Below, piece after piece: positions 11,601 to 22,370 of a stretch of DNA of 64,000 bases. Position numbers and translations under genes: made by a program. Below the pieces are notes generated by a model that saw nothing but the letters and a program-made list of their open reading frames with translations, did no database searches and was not told the origin of the DNA. The stretch lies in assembly GCA_003255025.1 (NCBI GenBank), contig QANY01009002.1:1095661-1159660 (forward strand), given 5' to 3'. How positions within the stretch are numbered: position 1 is the first letter of the stretch; each line of letters starts with the position of its first letter. The DNA comes from Datisca glomerata (lineage: Eukaryota > Streptophyta > Magnoliopsida > Cucurbitales > Datiscaceae).

Positions 11601-13151
11601 GACTAAAATTGAATAAGCTTCGAAGTTCCATTTGTGAAGAGTAAGAAGATTGCATGAATGAATTACCTTCTTCAGCAAAACTTGGATCAAAGATGAGACC
11701 AAAATATGACAGCATTAATAGTTTTGGTAACTATGTAGTAATTTTGAATCTTATGAGTAGGGCATGTAATTAAAAGAAGCAAACAACCCAAAATAATCAA
11801 TAACAAATATAAAGATGACGCAACCAGCTGAGACATTTGCCCCTTCTTAACCTGGTCACAAGTTGACTAAAAACATAAAGGTGATTTTGGTCGTATGATA
11901 ATTTAGAACGAAATATCTCAGAACAAAATGAGTAAAGTGATGTCCTCTAAATAACCAGTAACAGAGGTATCAAATATAAAACACCATACCTGTTCGTACA
12001 TGCTTGGATTGGTGATACAGTTCAGCTTTGAGCGCCATCCCCTAAGTCCAATATTAAACGCCTTAATATCTGGTAAGCTCCAGCGACGTAGATCTCCATC
12101 CTCAATGTACTTCAGAACAATTTCGATTCGATCTCGGTCTTTTGGGTCTAAAAGACTTGCAACGATGCCCTTATCGTGAAAAGAGACATTAAGGAGCATT
12201 CTACATCCTATCATCTTGGTGATGTTATCACTTTTTGTTTTCCTTTCGTACATAATGCTAAAAACATCATAAATGTAGTTCCACTTACACTGGGGCATTT
12301 TATATCTGCAAGTCTGGTGGAGAAATATTCATACACGGCTGTAGAGCTACTCTTCTCTAGATTTAAATGAATGGAAGTATTTCCAGGACAATATTCTGTA
12401 GGGGGAATATGTGAAAGCGATGACTTACGGTGATCAAAACCAATGACCCTAATTGAATAAGCAAAAATAGATAAGAATTTACAAAAGGAGAGACTGCTAT
12501 CATAAACGGAAAATTCACCGAGATATCAACTCAACTTACTCAATTTTCAATCGCTGTGAAAGTGTAACAGCCAATCCCTTTGGACCCAAAAAGTCAAGAA
12601 GATAACATCTCTCCAGCCCTTCAACAAATAAATCTTCAGTCCTGTAAAATGATTAGAAACAAAATATTAAAAACCTCCCCTCAGCGTCCCAATTATAAGT
12701 ACTGGAATCTGCTGAATACAGATACAGTTCAACTCTGTAACTTGTTTGCTCGTGCACCATTGCATATAATCAAACAGGCTTCAAATAATTTTTGGCTGCT
12801 GGTTAATAAACTAAAAGTAAAGATATCTCTAGCAGATTCTCCGTTATGCTCCAGAAGCTACTCAGCAGGTAAAGTTATTGCTAGGAAAATGAGATTGTAC
12901 CTTAGAGGCGCGACAGAAGAGAAAGGTAAAATGAGGCAAGGGAGACCAAGACGAGAGTGAAAGATGTGAGCGAAGACAGCCGAGAATGCTCCGGAAAATG
13001 AGGGGTAGTTGTAGAGCACCAAATTCGGAACTCTCTCCTCTGAAGCCTTCGTTATGGCTTCTATTGCAGCATCTGACCGAAAGCTCTGAGGTCGCGAATA
13101 TGGAAGCAGAGGAAATAGAGTTCTCTGTTTTCGGAACAGCAGAGATGCCAT
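8699..13151 (-). CDS. DHH/DHHA1-family phosphoesterase-like protein, 8 exons, 364 aa
   Basis: Exons (minus strand): 13151-12901, 12641-12540, 12448-12289, 12169-11990, 10910-10776, 10590-10508, 8971-8878, 8788-8699. All junctions are GT..AG and the frame is kept to a TGA stop. The protein has an N-terminal stretch rich in Arg/Ser (MASLLFRKQRTLFPLLPYSR), possibly an organellar targeting peptide. A DHH-like domain follows, with LVLYNYPSFSG at the place of the usual 'HYPCPDG', then YLLDFLGPKG, then VIGFDHRKS at the place of the 'DHH' motif. A DHHA1-like C-terminal domain contains GGFYGECLGVRADGN and ends with AYGGGGSPSSSSFIIRM, equivalent to the glycine-rich GGGGH loop. DHH enzymes are metal-dependent phosphodiesterases/exopolyphosphatases; several metal ligands are replaced here, so catalysis is doubtful (inference). 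The long introns 4 and 6 carry foreign-looking sequence. A dead inverted copy lies at 16889-17878. Confidence 0.8.
9562..10212. mobile_element. Terminal-inverted-repeat MITE in intron 6 of the DHH-like gene
   Basis: The left end (GTACATCACTGACC, then ACTTTCCCAATTGTTTCTAA and ATGGTC) and the right end (GACCAT, TTAGAAACAATTGGGAAAGT, then GGAGGGACAAATAATGTAC) form inverted repeats of about 45 bp. The inner part is non-coding. It includes two tandem copies (from about 9942 and 10018) of a roughly 75-bp unit with CTTCTCGCCTAGTATCTAAA, and a shorter doublet of TTTAGTTTGGATTTCCTTTA at about 9799 and 9841. I could not define a clean target duplication. The long inverted repeats suggest a MULE-type MITE. 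It lies wholly inside the intron 8972-10507 and does not affect the reading frame. Confidence 0.7.
11259..11730 (-). other. Unassigned coding-like segments inside intron 4 of the DHH-like gene
   Basis: Two minus-strand stretches look protein-like: 11730-11667 (SYFGLIFDPSFAEEG, followed by a possible GT donor) and 11480-11310 (KDYELSMILAKAAGLSMDCN, continuing to SAFKYMRK). The exons on either side (…NPSMYEQ and LLEISFLDL…) join in phase without them, and a 64-nt cassette would break the frame. They may be a captured gene fragment or cryptic exons; I do not recognise the source. Confidence 0.3.
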
Positions 13152-13565
13152 TGAGCCTGAATGTGTAAGTACACTGTTATATTGGGATCTTAAGTGTATT
13201 TGTTTGCGACAACATTTTTCTGATCACTAGGCAATCTCCACATGCTTCACACGTTCTAGGTTGTAATAGTATTCTTCACAAACTATTAATTAGACACATT
13301 TACATTCAGATTGAAAACTCACTGAAACATGTAATTTTAACCTAAAATAAAATACAAAAAGAGATCTCTAATTCTTCAAAGTTAAAGGCTTATACAATCA
13401 ACAAATAAATTAAATGCTTATACAAACAAGCATAGAATAATAGGTGTAAAATAAAACAACAAACAAGAACACCAAAAAAAATATAACGCAATCCAAATTT
13501 CATTCAAAAATAACCCAAATGAAGCATCAACTGATAATATTTACATAAGCAATTGTATCTTATTC
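11925..13565. repeat. Arm A of a large imperfect inverted repeat
   Basis: This arm contains exons 1-4, introns and about 400 bp of 5' sequence of the DHH-like gene. It is matched in reverse orientation by 16508-17878. Landmarks include TATTATCAGTTGATRCTTCA upstream and the exon 4 end with GACATCACTTTA. Arm A has insertions relative to arm B, for example about 45 bp near 13436-13480. Confidence 0.85.
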
Positions 13566-13750
13566 ATATCATGAGAACATTACCTATATTTGTATCCAAA
13601 CTTAAAATTACAAAAACACAAATACAACATATCACTATGTTACAAAATATTTACTTATTTATATTATGAGAACATTATCTATTTGTATCCAAACCTAAAA
13701 ATTACAAAAACACGAATACAACGTATCTCTGTGTTACAAAATAGTTACTA
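13555..13750. repeat. Tandem duplication, 95-bp unit
   Basis: ATGAGAACATTACCTATATT at 13571 recurs as ATGAGAACATTATCTATTTG at 13666. Both copies continue through TGTATCCAAACYTAAAA and TTACAAAAACACRAATACAA. The block sits just beyond the outer edge of inverted-repeat arm A and is non-coding. Confidence 0.8.
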
Positions 13751-13930
13751 CTAATATTTCTTCATGATGGTTTGTACACATGCTATCACGGTCCTGGAGA
13801 CCCAGCGATTCACCTTTCCTTTTGAAGACTCGTGTGAAGAGATACTGTCAAAACTTTCAGATATTCTGATAATATTATATTAATAGTTCCTTGTTCATGT
13901 TTCAGCAATTTAATACTACCACGTTTTGCC

Positions 13931-14437
13931 CATCACCGACTGAACAAACACCAGGAACGAAAAAGGATATGAAGACGGATCTAACACAAGTTGAAGACAA
14001 AAAATGTCTCCAACTTCAAGAAAAATGTAGAGCATAACACATACATTCAGAAAAAAATCAAACTAAGCAATCAGTACATGAAATCTAACAAAGAACTGCA
14101 CATGAAAAAAAGGACCTAAAGTTGAACCAAAGCTAACACAAATTGAAAACCAAATGTATCTAGATATTCAAGAAAAAAATGTAAAGCATTAGTACATATC
14201 CAGGAAGAAGAATTAAATGAGATCAACAGAAGAAATTTAACCTAGAACTAAACACCCACAAATTTAAACCCATCATTGAAAACAAAAACAAAAAACCCAA
14301 ATACAGAAGCATAAAAGAAATAGTTCATTTTCAATAACAAAGGAAATCAATTTATACAGAGAGAAAAAAAGAAGAGTAAGCGAACAAGAGCACCACGTCG
14401 ACTGAAATTCAATCACAGAACCTATCATCAGTTAACA
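13931..14437. repeat. Direct repeat partner of 15801-16048
   Basis: ATCACCGACTGAACAAACA at 13931 recurs at 15801. The later part, from AAACAAAAAACCCAAATACA to CACGTCGACTGAAATTCA and ACAGAACCTATCATC, matches 15895-16048 nearly base for base. About 240 bp (13985-14225), itself an internal doublet, is missing from the second copy. Nothing is coded. Confidence 0.8.
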
Positions 14438-14840
14438 GTTAAGTTACATGGCTGCAAACATCTCCATCAAATCCAAAGGAGCTGAAAAATAGCCACACAT
14501 GTAAAAGAGATACAGAGAAGAAGATCAACAAACAAAGACATTAAATAAAGGTATAATATACTATACTATACAGGCGTGCAAAGACCAAGAAACAAAGACA
14601 TTACCTTACCTCAGACAAGAAGATTAAGTAATGCAAACAAATCAAAGACGTGAAACAATAGATAGACTTATTTACGACCAAGAAGATTAGGTATTGCAAC
14701 AACAACAACATAAGTTAACGTGCCCTCAATATAACAAAGAAAATTGCCGCGGAGTGTCAATCGTTGCAAAAACGTAACGGAAGGAAAATTGGGAGCTTGA
14801 TAACAGGTGAATATCCAATTTATAGATGTACAAAGGGTAG

Positions 14841-15050
14841 GGGTGTTCACGGTCGGATCGGTCTGGTGTTTTACAGAAAAACTGCACCAAACCGAAAATT
14901 ACTGTAAAAAACTGGGCCAAACCGAAAATTACGGTACTCCTATAGGAGGATAGGACCAACCACAAATGTCTATAAAAATCGAACCGACCAGACTGAAATT
15001 CATCTGGTCGGTTCGGGTGGGTTATTCGGTCCATTATACATGTATTAAAC
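14841..15050. mobile_element. GGTTCGG-type hAT MITE relic
   Basis: The left end TAGGGGTGTTCACGGTCGGA closely resembles the left end of the element at 3594. The interior alternates CCAAACCGAAAATTAC with GGTCGGTTCGGGTGGG. The matching right end (expected near 15040-15060) is not recognisable, so the element is truncated or degraded. Confidence 0.55.
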
Positions 15051-16507
15051 AGGGATGAGACAACACTAGTATGTGATAGAACCAGGGCTTGTGAAGGAAT
15101 TAAACAATCGTCTTACTTTGAATTTAGGCAAACTTCGTGTGACAAAAAGACTGGCACACATGCTGGGCAAATTCATCTTACAAGACACCCAATTTCATAA
15201 CAAATTTGTTCACGAAATTGGCCACACTTGTGAGCAAATCCATAAAGAAATAAAGCAAAAATGATCCAAAATCTGCCACCACCTTCAATCACATTTACCC
15301 CATTTAATTTTATTAATTAACTGCAACGATCAGTGAAAGGAAAAGCAGATAAATCAAAGTGAGTTCTCAGTGAAAGCAAACCAATATGCGAGAGAGAATC
15401 ATAGTGAAAGGATGGAAAACTAAGAAAAGCATAACATGCCAGAGAGAGAGTAGTGAAATTCAGAGGAGAGAAGCAGTGAAAGCAAACCAATATTCAAGAA
15501 ATCAACAAACCCAGGAAAGCCGAAAGCGAACCGAAGGCGATGAAGATTTAGGGAGAGAGAAGCAGTGAAAGCAAAACAAAAATCAGAGAGAGTTCTCACA
15601 ACGTTCAACGGTGATACGGTCGGCGTCGTGAGAGGAGAGGAAGCCAAAACCGAAGGCCCAGAGCCAATGAAGATCTGCCTTCGCCGTTCAAGACTGGGAG
15701 AGGTAGGTTCATTCAACTAGGAGAGGACAGAGGTAAAAAAACTAAGGTAGCGTGTAAAAAAAAACATATATTGTGAGTGAAAGCATACTGCTTTATCCAA
15801 AATCACCGACTGAACAAACATCATGAACGAAAAAGGATATGAAGATGGATCTAAAAGACGGATCTAAAATCACCCATAAATTTAAACACATCGTTGAAAA
15901 CAAAAACAAAAAACCCAAATACAGAAGCATAAAAGAAATAGTTCATTTTCAATAATAAAGGAAATCAATTTATACAACGGGAAAAAAGAGTGAGCGAACA
16001 AGAGCACCACGTCGACTGAAATTCAACCACAGAACCTATCATCGGTTAATCTGTACAAACAAAAGCACTAAGAGCACCGCGTTCGACTGAAAAAAAATGT
16101 TGATTTGTGTAGATTTTAATATTATGTTTTATTAGCACATCTGTTGATTTGGGGTTTTGTTTTTTTGTTTGATAGTTGTTTTTGTTTTTTAATGCTTTGG
16201 AGATTTATTGTTCGAATAACAGCTGTTGCTTCACTGTTACTCAGTCATGCGGTTCTGGTTGGTAGATGTCTGCGGTAGACAGTCGCTGGTGGTCCTGGGG
16301 TGTAATTTTTTCAGGTTCGTAATTTTTTTCTGTATTATTCTCTGTTTTTGGGATAGACATGTATTGTGTTTTTTTTGTTTCATATTTTGTTGGGTTTGTT
16401 TGGTGCCTATTATTTGGTGCTCGTGGATACGTGTTGGTTTATAGTGGTAGATGTGGGGATGAGGTGGAAGTTTTTTTTGGTTGTGGGATAGATTTAGATT
16501 GCATTGT
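15051..16507. other. Non-coding stretch between the arms of the inverted repeat
   Basis: It contains the second direct-repeat copy (15801-16048), a GA-rich segment at about 15360-15600 with repeated AGTGAAAGCAAACCAATAT, and a T-rich segment at 16100-16450. Open frames here are short and resemble no family known to me. Confidence 0.5.
15801..16048. repeat. Direct repeat partner of 13931-14437
   Basis: Shorter copy of the repeat described at 13931, in the same orientation. It lies about 1.4 kb past the end of the first copy and about 460 bp before inverted-repeat arm B. Confidence 0.8.
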
Positions 16508-17878
16508 AAGATACAAACTTATGTAAATATTATCAGTTGATACTTCATTTGGGTTATTCTTTAATGAAATTTGGATTGCGTTATATTTTTTTGGAGTTGG
16601 TTTGTATAAGCATTTAATTTATTGTTGATGTTGGTATATGCATTTAACTTTGAAGATTAGAGTTCTTTTGTTTTTATTTTATTCAAAATTACATATTTCA
16701 GTGAGTTTTCATGTTTGAGTGAGTTTTCAATTTGAATATAAATATATCTAATTAATAGTCTGTAAAAAATATTATTACAACCTAGAACGAGCAAGCAATT
16801 GAATACTACCCAGTGATCAGAAAAATGTTGTCGCAGACAAATATACTTAAGATTTCAATATAACAATGTACTTAGACATTCAGACTCAATGACATCTTTG
16901 CTGCGATAGAAGCCATAACGAAGGCTTCAGAGGAGAGAGTTCGAATTTGGTGCTCTACAACTACCCTCATTTTCCGGAGCATTCTCGACCACCTTTGCTC
17001 ACATCTTTCACTCTCGTCTCAGTCTCCCTTGCCTCATTTTCCTAGCGATAACTTTGCCCGCTGAGTAGCTTTGGGAGCATAACGAAGAATCTACTAGAGA
17101 TATTATTACTTTTGATTATATGCAATAGCGCACGAGCAAACAAGTTACATAGTTAAACTGAATCTGTATTCAACAGATTCCGGTATTGACTGTAGAGATT
17201 TATTTGTTGAAGGGCTGGAGAGATGTTATCTTCTTGACTTTTTGGGTCCAAAGGGATTCACTTTCACAGCAATTGAAAATTGAGTAAGTTGAGTTGATAT
17301 TGCGAAGAATTTTCCGTTTATGATAACAGTCTCTCTTTTTGTAAATTCTAATCTATTTTTGCTTATTCAAATAGGGTCATTGGTTTTTATAACCGAAAGT
17401 CATCACTTTCACATTTTCCTCCCAGAGAATATCGTCCTGGAAATACTTCCATTCATTTAAATCTGAGAAGAATTGCTCTACAACCATGTACGAACATTTC
17501 TCCACCAGACTCGCTGATCTAACTGTCTCGGAACTACATTTTTTAGGTTTTTAGCCTTATGTACAAAAGGAAAACAAAAGGTGATGTCATCAAGATGATA
17601 GGATGTAGAATTGCTCCTTGATGTCTCTTTTCTATATTAAGGGCATCGTTGCAAGTCATTTAGACCCAAAAGACCAAGATCAAATCAAAATGGTTCTGAA
17701 GTACATTTTGGATGGAGATCTTCGCCGCTAGAGCTTACCAAATATTAGGGCGTTTAATGTTCGACTTAGGGGATGGCGCTCAAAACTGAATTGTATCAAC
17801 AATCCACGCATGTATGAACAAGTATGGTGTTTTATATTTGATACCTCTGTTATTGGTTATTTAGAAGACATCACTTTA
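16508..17878. repeat. Arm B of the large inverted repeat
   Basis: Reverse-complement partner of 11925-13565. It contains the 5' region, exon and intron sequence of the DHH-like gene on the plus strand. Homology stops at GACATCACTTTA (about 17878), just past the exon 4 equivalent. Confidence 0.85.
16889..17878 (+). pseudogene. Truncated inverted duplicate of the DHH-like phosphoesterase gene
   Basis: The copy keeps introns, so it arose by DNA duplication and not by retroposition. Exon 1 starts ATGACATCTTTG but lacks most of the N-terminal coding part. It is shifted out of frame after ATAACGAAGGCTTCAGAGG, and it has lost about 40 bp at the exon 1 donor between two CTCATTTT copies. The exon 2 equivalent lacks the GCTGTTAC part before TTTCACAGC. 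The exon 4 equivalent carries a TAG where the active copy reads Arg-Trp (CGCCGCTAG against CGACGCTGG). Exons 5-8 are absent. It cannot make the protein; any effect would be through RNA. Confidence 0.85.
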
Positions 17879-17969
17879 AATAAAAACAAAGACATCAACG
17901 CATAACATTACATGAAATAAAAACAAAGGCCACCGACCATCAAAAGAGAAAAAAAAAACATATCAACCA

Positions 17970-18535
17970 AGGCACATACACTTTGGAGCCACACATAATA
18001 CAATAAGAAGACAAAAGGTCACAGGGTGATTTTCCATAGCAAAAGCACAAAATATTTGCCAACGCGTGCCAAAAATCTTTCCTGCTTCTCTCAACCAAAA
18101 CATGCAATTGAAATTGAAGAAAATGACAAGCATCACGCAACCCAACCCTTAACGATGAGAGTCTCAAACAACAACAAATCCACATAACATAATAATCATT
18201 TAACTATAGCAGAACAGAAACCATGATGTTGTCTTTACTATCTACCGACTCTGAACAATTTTAGCAGTCAAAACTCACAAAAGAATATATAACACAAAAG
18301 GCAACAGCAACTAAGACAATTTAATTGAACAATACAGACTGAAATTCAGAGAAATTAAGAAGATGAAATATAAGTACAATAAAATAGACAAAAAAAAATA
18401 ACCCAGAATCATAAATAACAGTAACTCATAAAACTTTAACCTACTTCACAACCAAAGACCAAGCAAATACAAAAGCATACGCTGAACCATTTAAATCTCA
18501 GCAATAACCAAACCTAATTTATATACAAAATGAGA
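17970..18535. repeat. Non-coding repeat unit, copy 1
   Basis: Three sub-blocks are visible. Block a is 17970-18236 (ATACAATAAGAAGACAAAA ... AATCCACATAACATAATAAT). Block b is 18285-18390 (ACACAAAAGGCAACAGCAAC ... TACAATAAAATAGACAAAA). Block c is 18420-18535 (GACCAAGCAAATACAAAAGC ... AACCTAATTTATA). Blocks b and c recur around the hAT element (19110-19215 and 22983-23085), and block a recurs at 23180-23410. No coding is seen. Confidence 0.75.
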
Positions 18536-19109
18536 CCTACAACTATTTACCAGATAAAATCAGTGAAATATAAGTCTCATACTATGTAAATCTCAATTTA
18601 CTATCAAAATACATAATACGAATTTAAGTCTTACAAATTCAAAATAAATAAGTACTACTATCAAAATAGAAAATCAATATAAAAATTCGACTTATCATTC
18701 AAAAACATTTTAAACTACCATTATAAAGATAGACAAACAAACATACTCATACACTAATTTATAAGCACAAAAATCTAATCAGGATAACCTACAAAACATA
18801 CTGTGGTAGCAATAGTTGAAAAGAATCCAAAGCATTGAAAGAGAAAAAAAAATATAAACTAAGAGATCCTAAATTAAGAAGAGGATCCACATACCTCAGA
18901 TAGAACACCTCAAAGCTCAATAAATTCCTAAAAATAAAAGAAATATATAAAATCAATAAGAGTTATAATCAAATTTCAATATTGAAAATTTGAAGAATTC
19001 TTTTAAGTGACAATTAAGTGGAGGCAAAAAAAGCAAGAAATAAAACACATGGCGAAGTACTCAGAATAGTAAACACTAACTCTAACTACTCAAACAAAAC
19101 TCACAAACG
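18536..19109. other. A-rich non-coding stretch
   Basis: Long runs of A and short repeated words only. No gene, RNA gene or terminal repeat is recognisable. Confidence 0.5.
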
Positions 19110-20140
19110 AATAAACACAAAAGGCAACAGCAACTAAAACAACTTAATTGAACACATACTGATATTGACAGAATTTCAGAAGATGAAATATAAGTGCAAT
19201 AAAATAGACAAAAAACAGCATAAAGCGGGATGGGATGTTTTTTTTTGTTTTAGTCAGGACGGGACGCAAAATTCTTGTCTCGTTCGGGACGGGACAGGAC
19301 ACGGGACAAAATCCCAAGTCCCGATTGTGTCTAGTCCCATCCCGATATATATATGTTATTAATTAAAACAATTAACAATTCGACTTTTTCCAACCCTAGT
19401 CCCTTTCTCAATATCTCCCTCCCCTGCGACTCATCTCTAGCTCTCTCCTCTCTCCAGTCTCCCTCGCTGCTCGCGAGTTCAACGCCGTCTCCCTCGCTAG
19501 TTCGCTCGTCTCCCATTATCAAGTTTCCCCAGCTCGAAGTTTCCATCATCTCCGTCGAAGCACTCTCTCACTGCCTCTCTCGCTCAGATGAAGCTCGAGG
19601 TTGTCCCTTTCTCTATCTATTTGAAGGTAATTTAAAGTTTCAAACTTAGAAAAATTTTCATTGTTTGATTTTGTTTCGATTGTTTGAAAATAGAACCTAG
19701 ATCTGTTAATTTCTGTCTCTCTCTGTTTAAATCTCTTTAACAATGCTTGAAACTAGAACTTAAAAAATTAAAAATGTTTCGATTGTTTGATTCTGTTTTG
19801 AGTCTTTGAAAATAATGCTTAGATCAGTTAATTCAAACTTAGAAATGTTTCGATTGTTTGATTTTGTTCTAATTTACATATTAAAAAGTATCTAGTAAAT
19901 TTGGGATTATTAAATAGTATCTAATAATAATATCAAATAATTTACGTATCTAGTCTTTGTTTTAACATGTTCATCTACAATGTTTCTATTATTTTTTTCT
20001 ACAAATTAGGGATCAATCTGATTGTAGATCTGAGCTGTTATTCTATCTGATTATAGATCTAATAAATTAGGGATTATTAAATAGTATCTAATAATTTACG
20101 TATCTAGTCCCTGTTTTAACATGTTCATCTACAATGTATC

Positions 20141-20538
20141 TAATTATTTTTTTCTGGATTATTGAATAGTACCAATTTTCACGCAGATGTCTAGGCTGCT
20201 TGAAAATGAAGTCCAATCGGAAGCATCTAAGAATGATGAGGTTGTGCATGAGAACGTACAAATGGAAGATAAAGATACTGAACTTGGGTTTGTGCATAAG
20301 GGAAGGCAATCTAGAACTTGGAATCACTTTTCTCTCATCTAATTATTTTTTTCTGGATTATTGAATAGTACCAATTTTCACGCAGATGTCTAGGCTGCTT
20401 GAAAATGAAGTCCAATCGGAAGCATCTAAGAATGATGAGGTTGTGCATGAGAACGTACAAATGGAAGATAAAGATACTGAACTTGGGTTTGTGCATAAGG
20501 GAAGGCAATCTAGAACTTGGAATCACTTTTCTCTCATC
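20141..20538. repeat. Perfect 199-bp tandem duplication in the hAT transposase 5' end
   Basis: 20141-20339 is repeated as 20340-20538 with no difference that I can see. The unit starts at TAATTATTTTTTTCTGG, includes CAG|ATGTCTAGGCTGCTTGAA, and ends in CACTTTTCTCTCAT. The start codon of the transposase is therefore present twice (20187 and 20386). Four bases (ATCT) at the junction also precede the first copy. Confidence 0.9.
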
Positions 20539-22370
20539 AAAGGTACAGATAGGAAGGATGATAAAGCTAAGTGTAATTATTATGGTACGTTGATAAAATG
20601 TGGGTCTAAAACTTACGATACATCTGATATGAATAACCATCTGGATAGATGTAAGAAAAATCCTGATAGGTTTGTGGATTCTAAGCAGAAAACCCTGGTA
20701 GTAGAACCAAACACTGAGGGAGTTTGGAGATATTTAGTAGATGTATTTTAGCTTCTAGTTCATTACTGCTAAAAAGGCTCGAAAGGTCGTTACTGAGATG
20801 GTTGCTTTAGGTGAGATATCTTTCAGGTTTGTTGAAGGAAGGATTTTTAGAAAATTATGTAGTATTTTACAACCTAAGTTTAATGTTCCAACTCGAATGA
20901 CAGTTGCTATAATGTCTTCAAAAAGTTTTTAAGTGAGAAGGAAAAGTTGATAAACCTTTTTGCTAAATCGGCTCAAAGAATTTCTCTTACAACTGACACA
21001 TGGACGTCTGTGTAGAAAATAAACTACATGGTTGTTACTGCACATTTTATTGATGAGAATTGGAAATTGCAAAAAAGAATTATCAATTTTTGTTTGATTG
21101 ATGATCATAAAGGAGAAACAATAGGAAGGTGATTGAAAAATGTTTGCTAGAGTGGAAGATTGAAAGGTTGTTTACCATTACAGTAGATAACGCACACTCA
21201 AATGATGCCTCCATAACCTGTTTGAAGAAACACATAAAAGGTTGGGGAGGTTTGATGTTAAATGGAGAGTTTCTTCATGTTAGATGTTGTGCACGTATTT
21301 TAAATCTCATTGTGAAATATGGCTCGAAAGATGTTGATGAGTCTATCGCCAAAATTTGCAATGCTGTTAGATTTGTGAGATCTTCGCCTGCTAGATTTAA
21401 GAAGTTTAAGTCATGTATTGAGGATGCTAAAATTGCTGCAAAAAGTGCTAGATGTCCCTACTAGGTGGAAGATTAGAATAGCAAGATGGGAAGTATTGTA
21501 TGGAATTTGTTGGTGAGGGATCATCATGTCCTCCAAGAGATCTTAATTGGGATACTATTCATGTCTTTTTTAAGTTCTTCGAAGTTTTTTATGAAATAAA
21601 AGTGAGAGTTTTTGCTTCCCACCATGTGTCATCTAGTAAGTATTGTCATTGAAAATATGATCCGAACATATAGTGTAGATGATGATTGTAGTGTGCGTAG
21701 AATGGCTAGCAACATGAAGTCAAAGTTTGAAAAGTAATGGGGAAGCTTTGATAAAGGAAATTTCATGTTCTATCTTCTTGTTGTTCTTGACCCACAATAT
21801 AAATTGACTTATATGGAGTATTGTTTAGATTATATGTACGGTAATGAAGTTTCAAAGAATTTGTCAGTGAAGCTTGATGATCTTTTGAGAAGATTATATG
21901 ATGAGTTAATGGGTGATGACGAGGGTACAAGTCAAAAAGTTAAAGTTCAATTAAAAAAATAAAACTTCTAAAAGTTCAAATAGCAAGACAAGAGTTTTTG
22001 ATCTTAGATCTAATTGGATTGAACATTCATTTACGAAAGAAATTTTAGATAATAAGACAGAAGTTGATCAATATTTAGTGTCGATAAAACAAGATAAGAA
22101 CTTTGATTTATTGGCTTGGTGAAAGGTAAATGCTTCAAAATATCTTGTTTTAGCACGAATAGGTAGACATATTTGCAATTCCTATATCAATTGTTGCTTC
22201 TGAGCCGGCTTTTAGTGTTGGTGGTCGAGTGATTGATCCATTTCGTAGCTCGTTGGCTCCCACAACAGTTGAAGCTCTTATTTGCCTTGGTGATTGGTTT
22301 CGTGCTGAACTATTATCCACCGATGAGTTGTTGGTGGAGATTGAGGATGAGGAAGAATATAAGAAAGGTA
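20386..22370 (+). pseudogene. hAT transposase (RICESLEEPER/DAYSLEEPER-like), broken
   Basis: Domains follow the family order. A BED zinc finger (TWNHFSLIKGTD ... YDTSDMNNHLDRCKKN) occupies about 20500-20670. The central RNase H-like part includes RISLTTDTWTSV near 20980 and FTITVDNAHSNDASI near 21172. The C-terminal dimerisation region (VGGRVIDPFRSSLAPTTVEA, LICLGDWFRAELL) lies near 22220-22310. In the BED finger the second Cys of CxxC is Tyr (KCNYYG). Stops and frame shifts lie near 20750, 21015, 21130, 21460, 21735, 21960, 22120 and 22200. The family cuts and reinserts hAT elements at 8-bp targets; this copy is dead. Confidence 0.85.

Noticed and set aside
12580..13168. Plus-strand open frames of 126 and 60 codons
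   Set aside because: They are antisense shadows of exons 1-2 and intron 1 of the minus-strand DHH-like gene.
20088..20640. Two nearly identical minus-strand frames
   Set aside because: Antisense of the 199-bp duplication in the hAT transposase; they reflect the duplication only.
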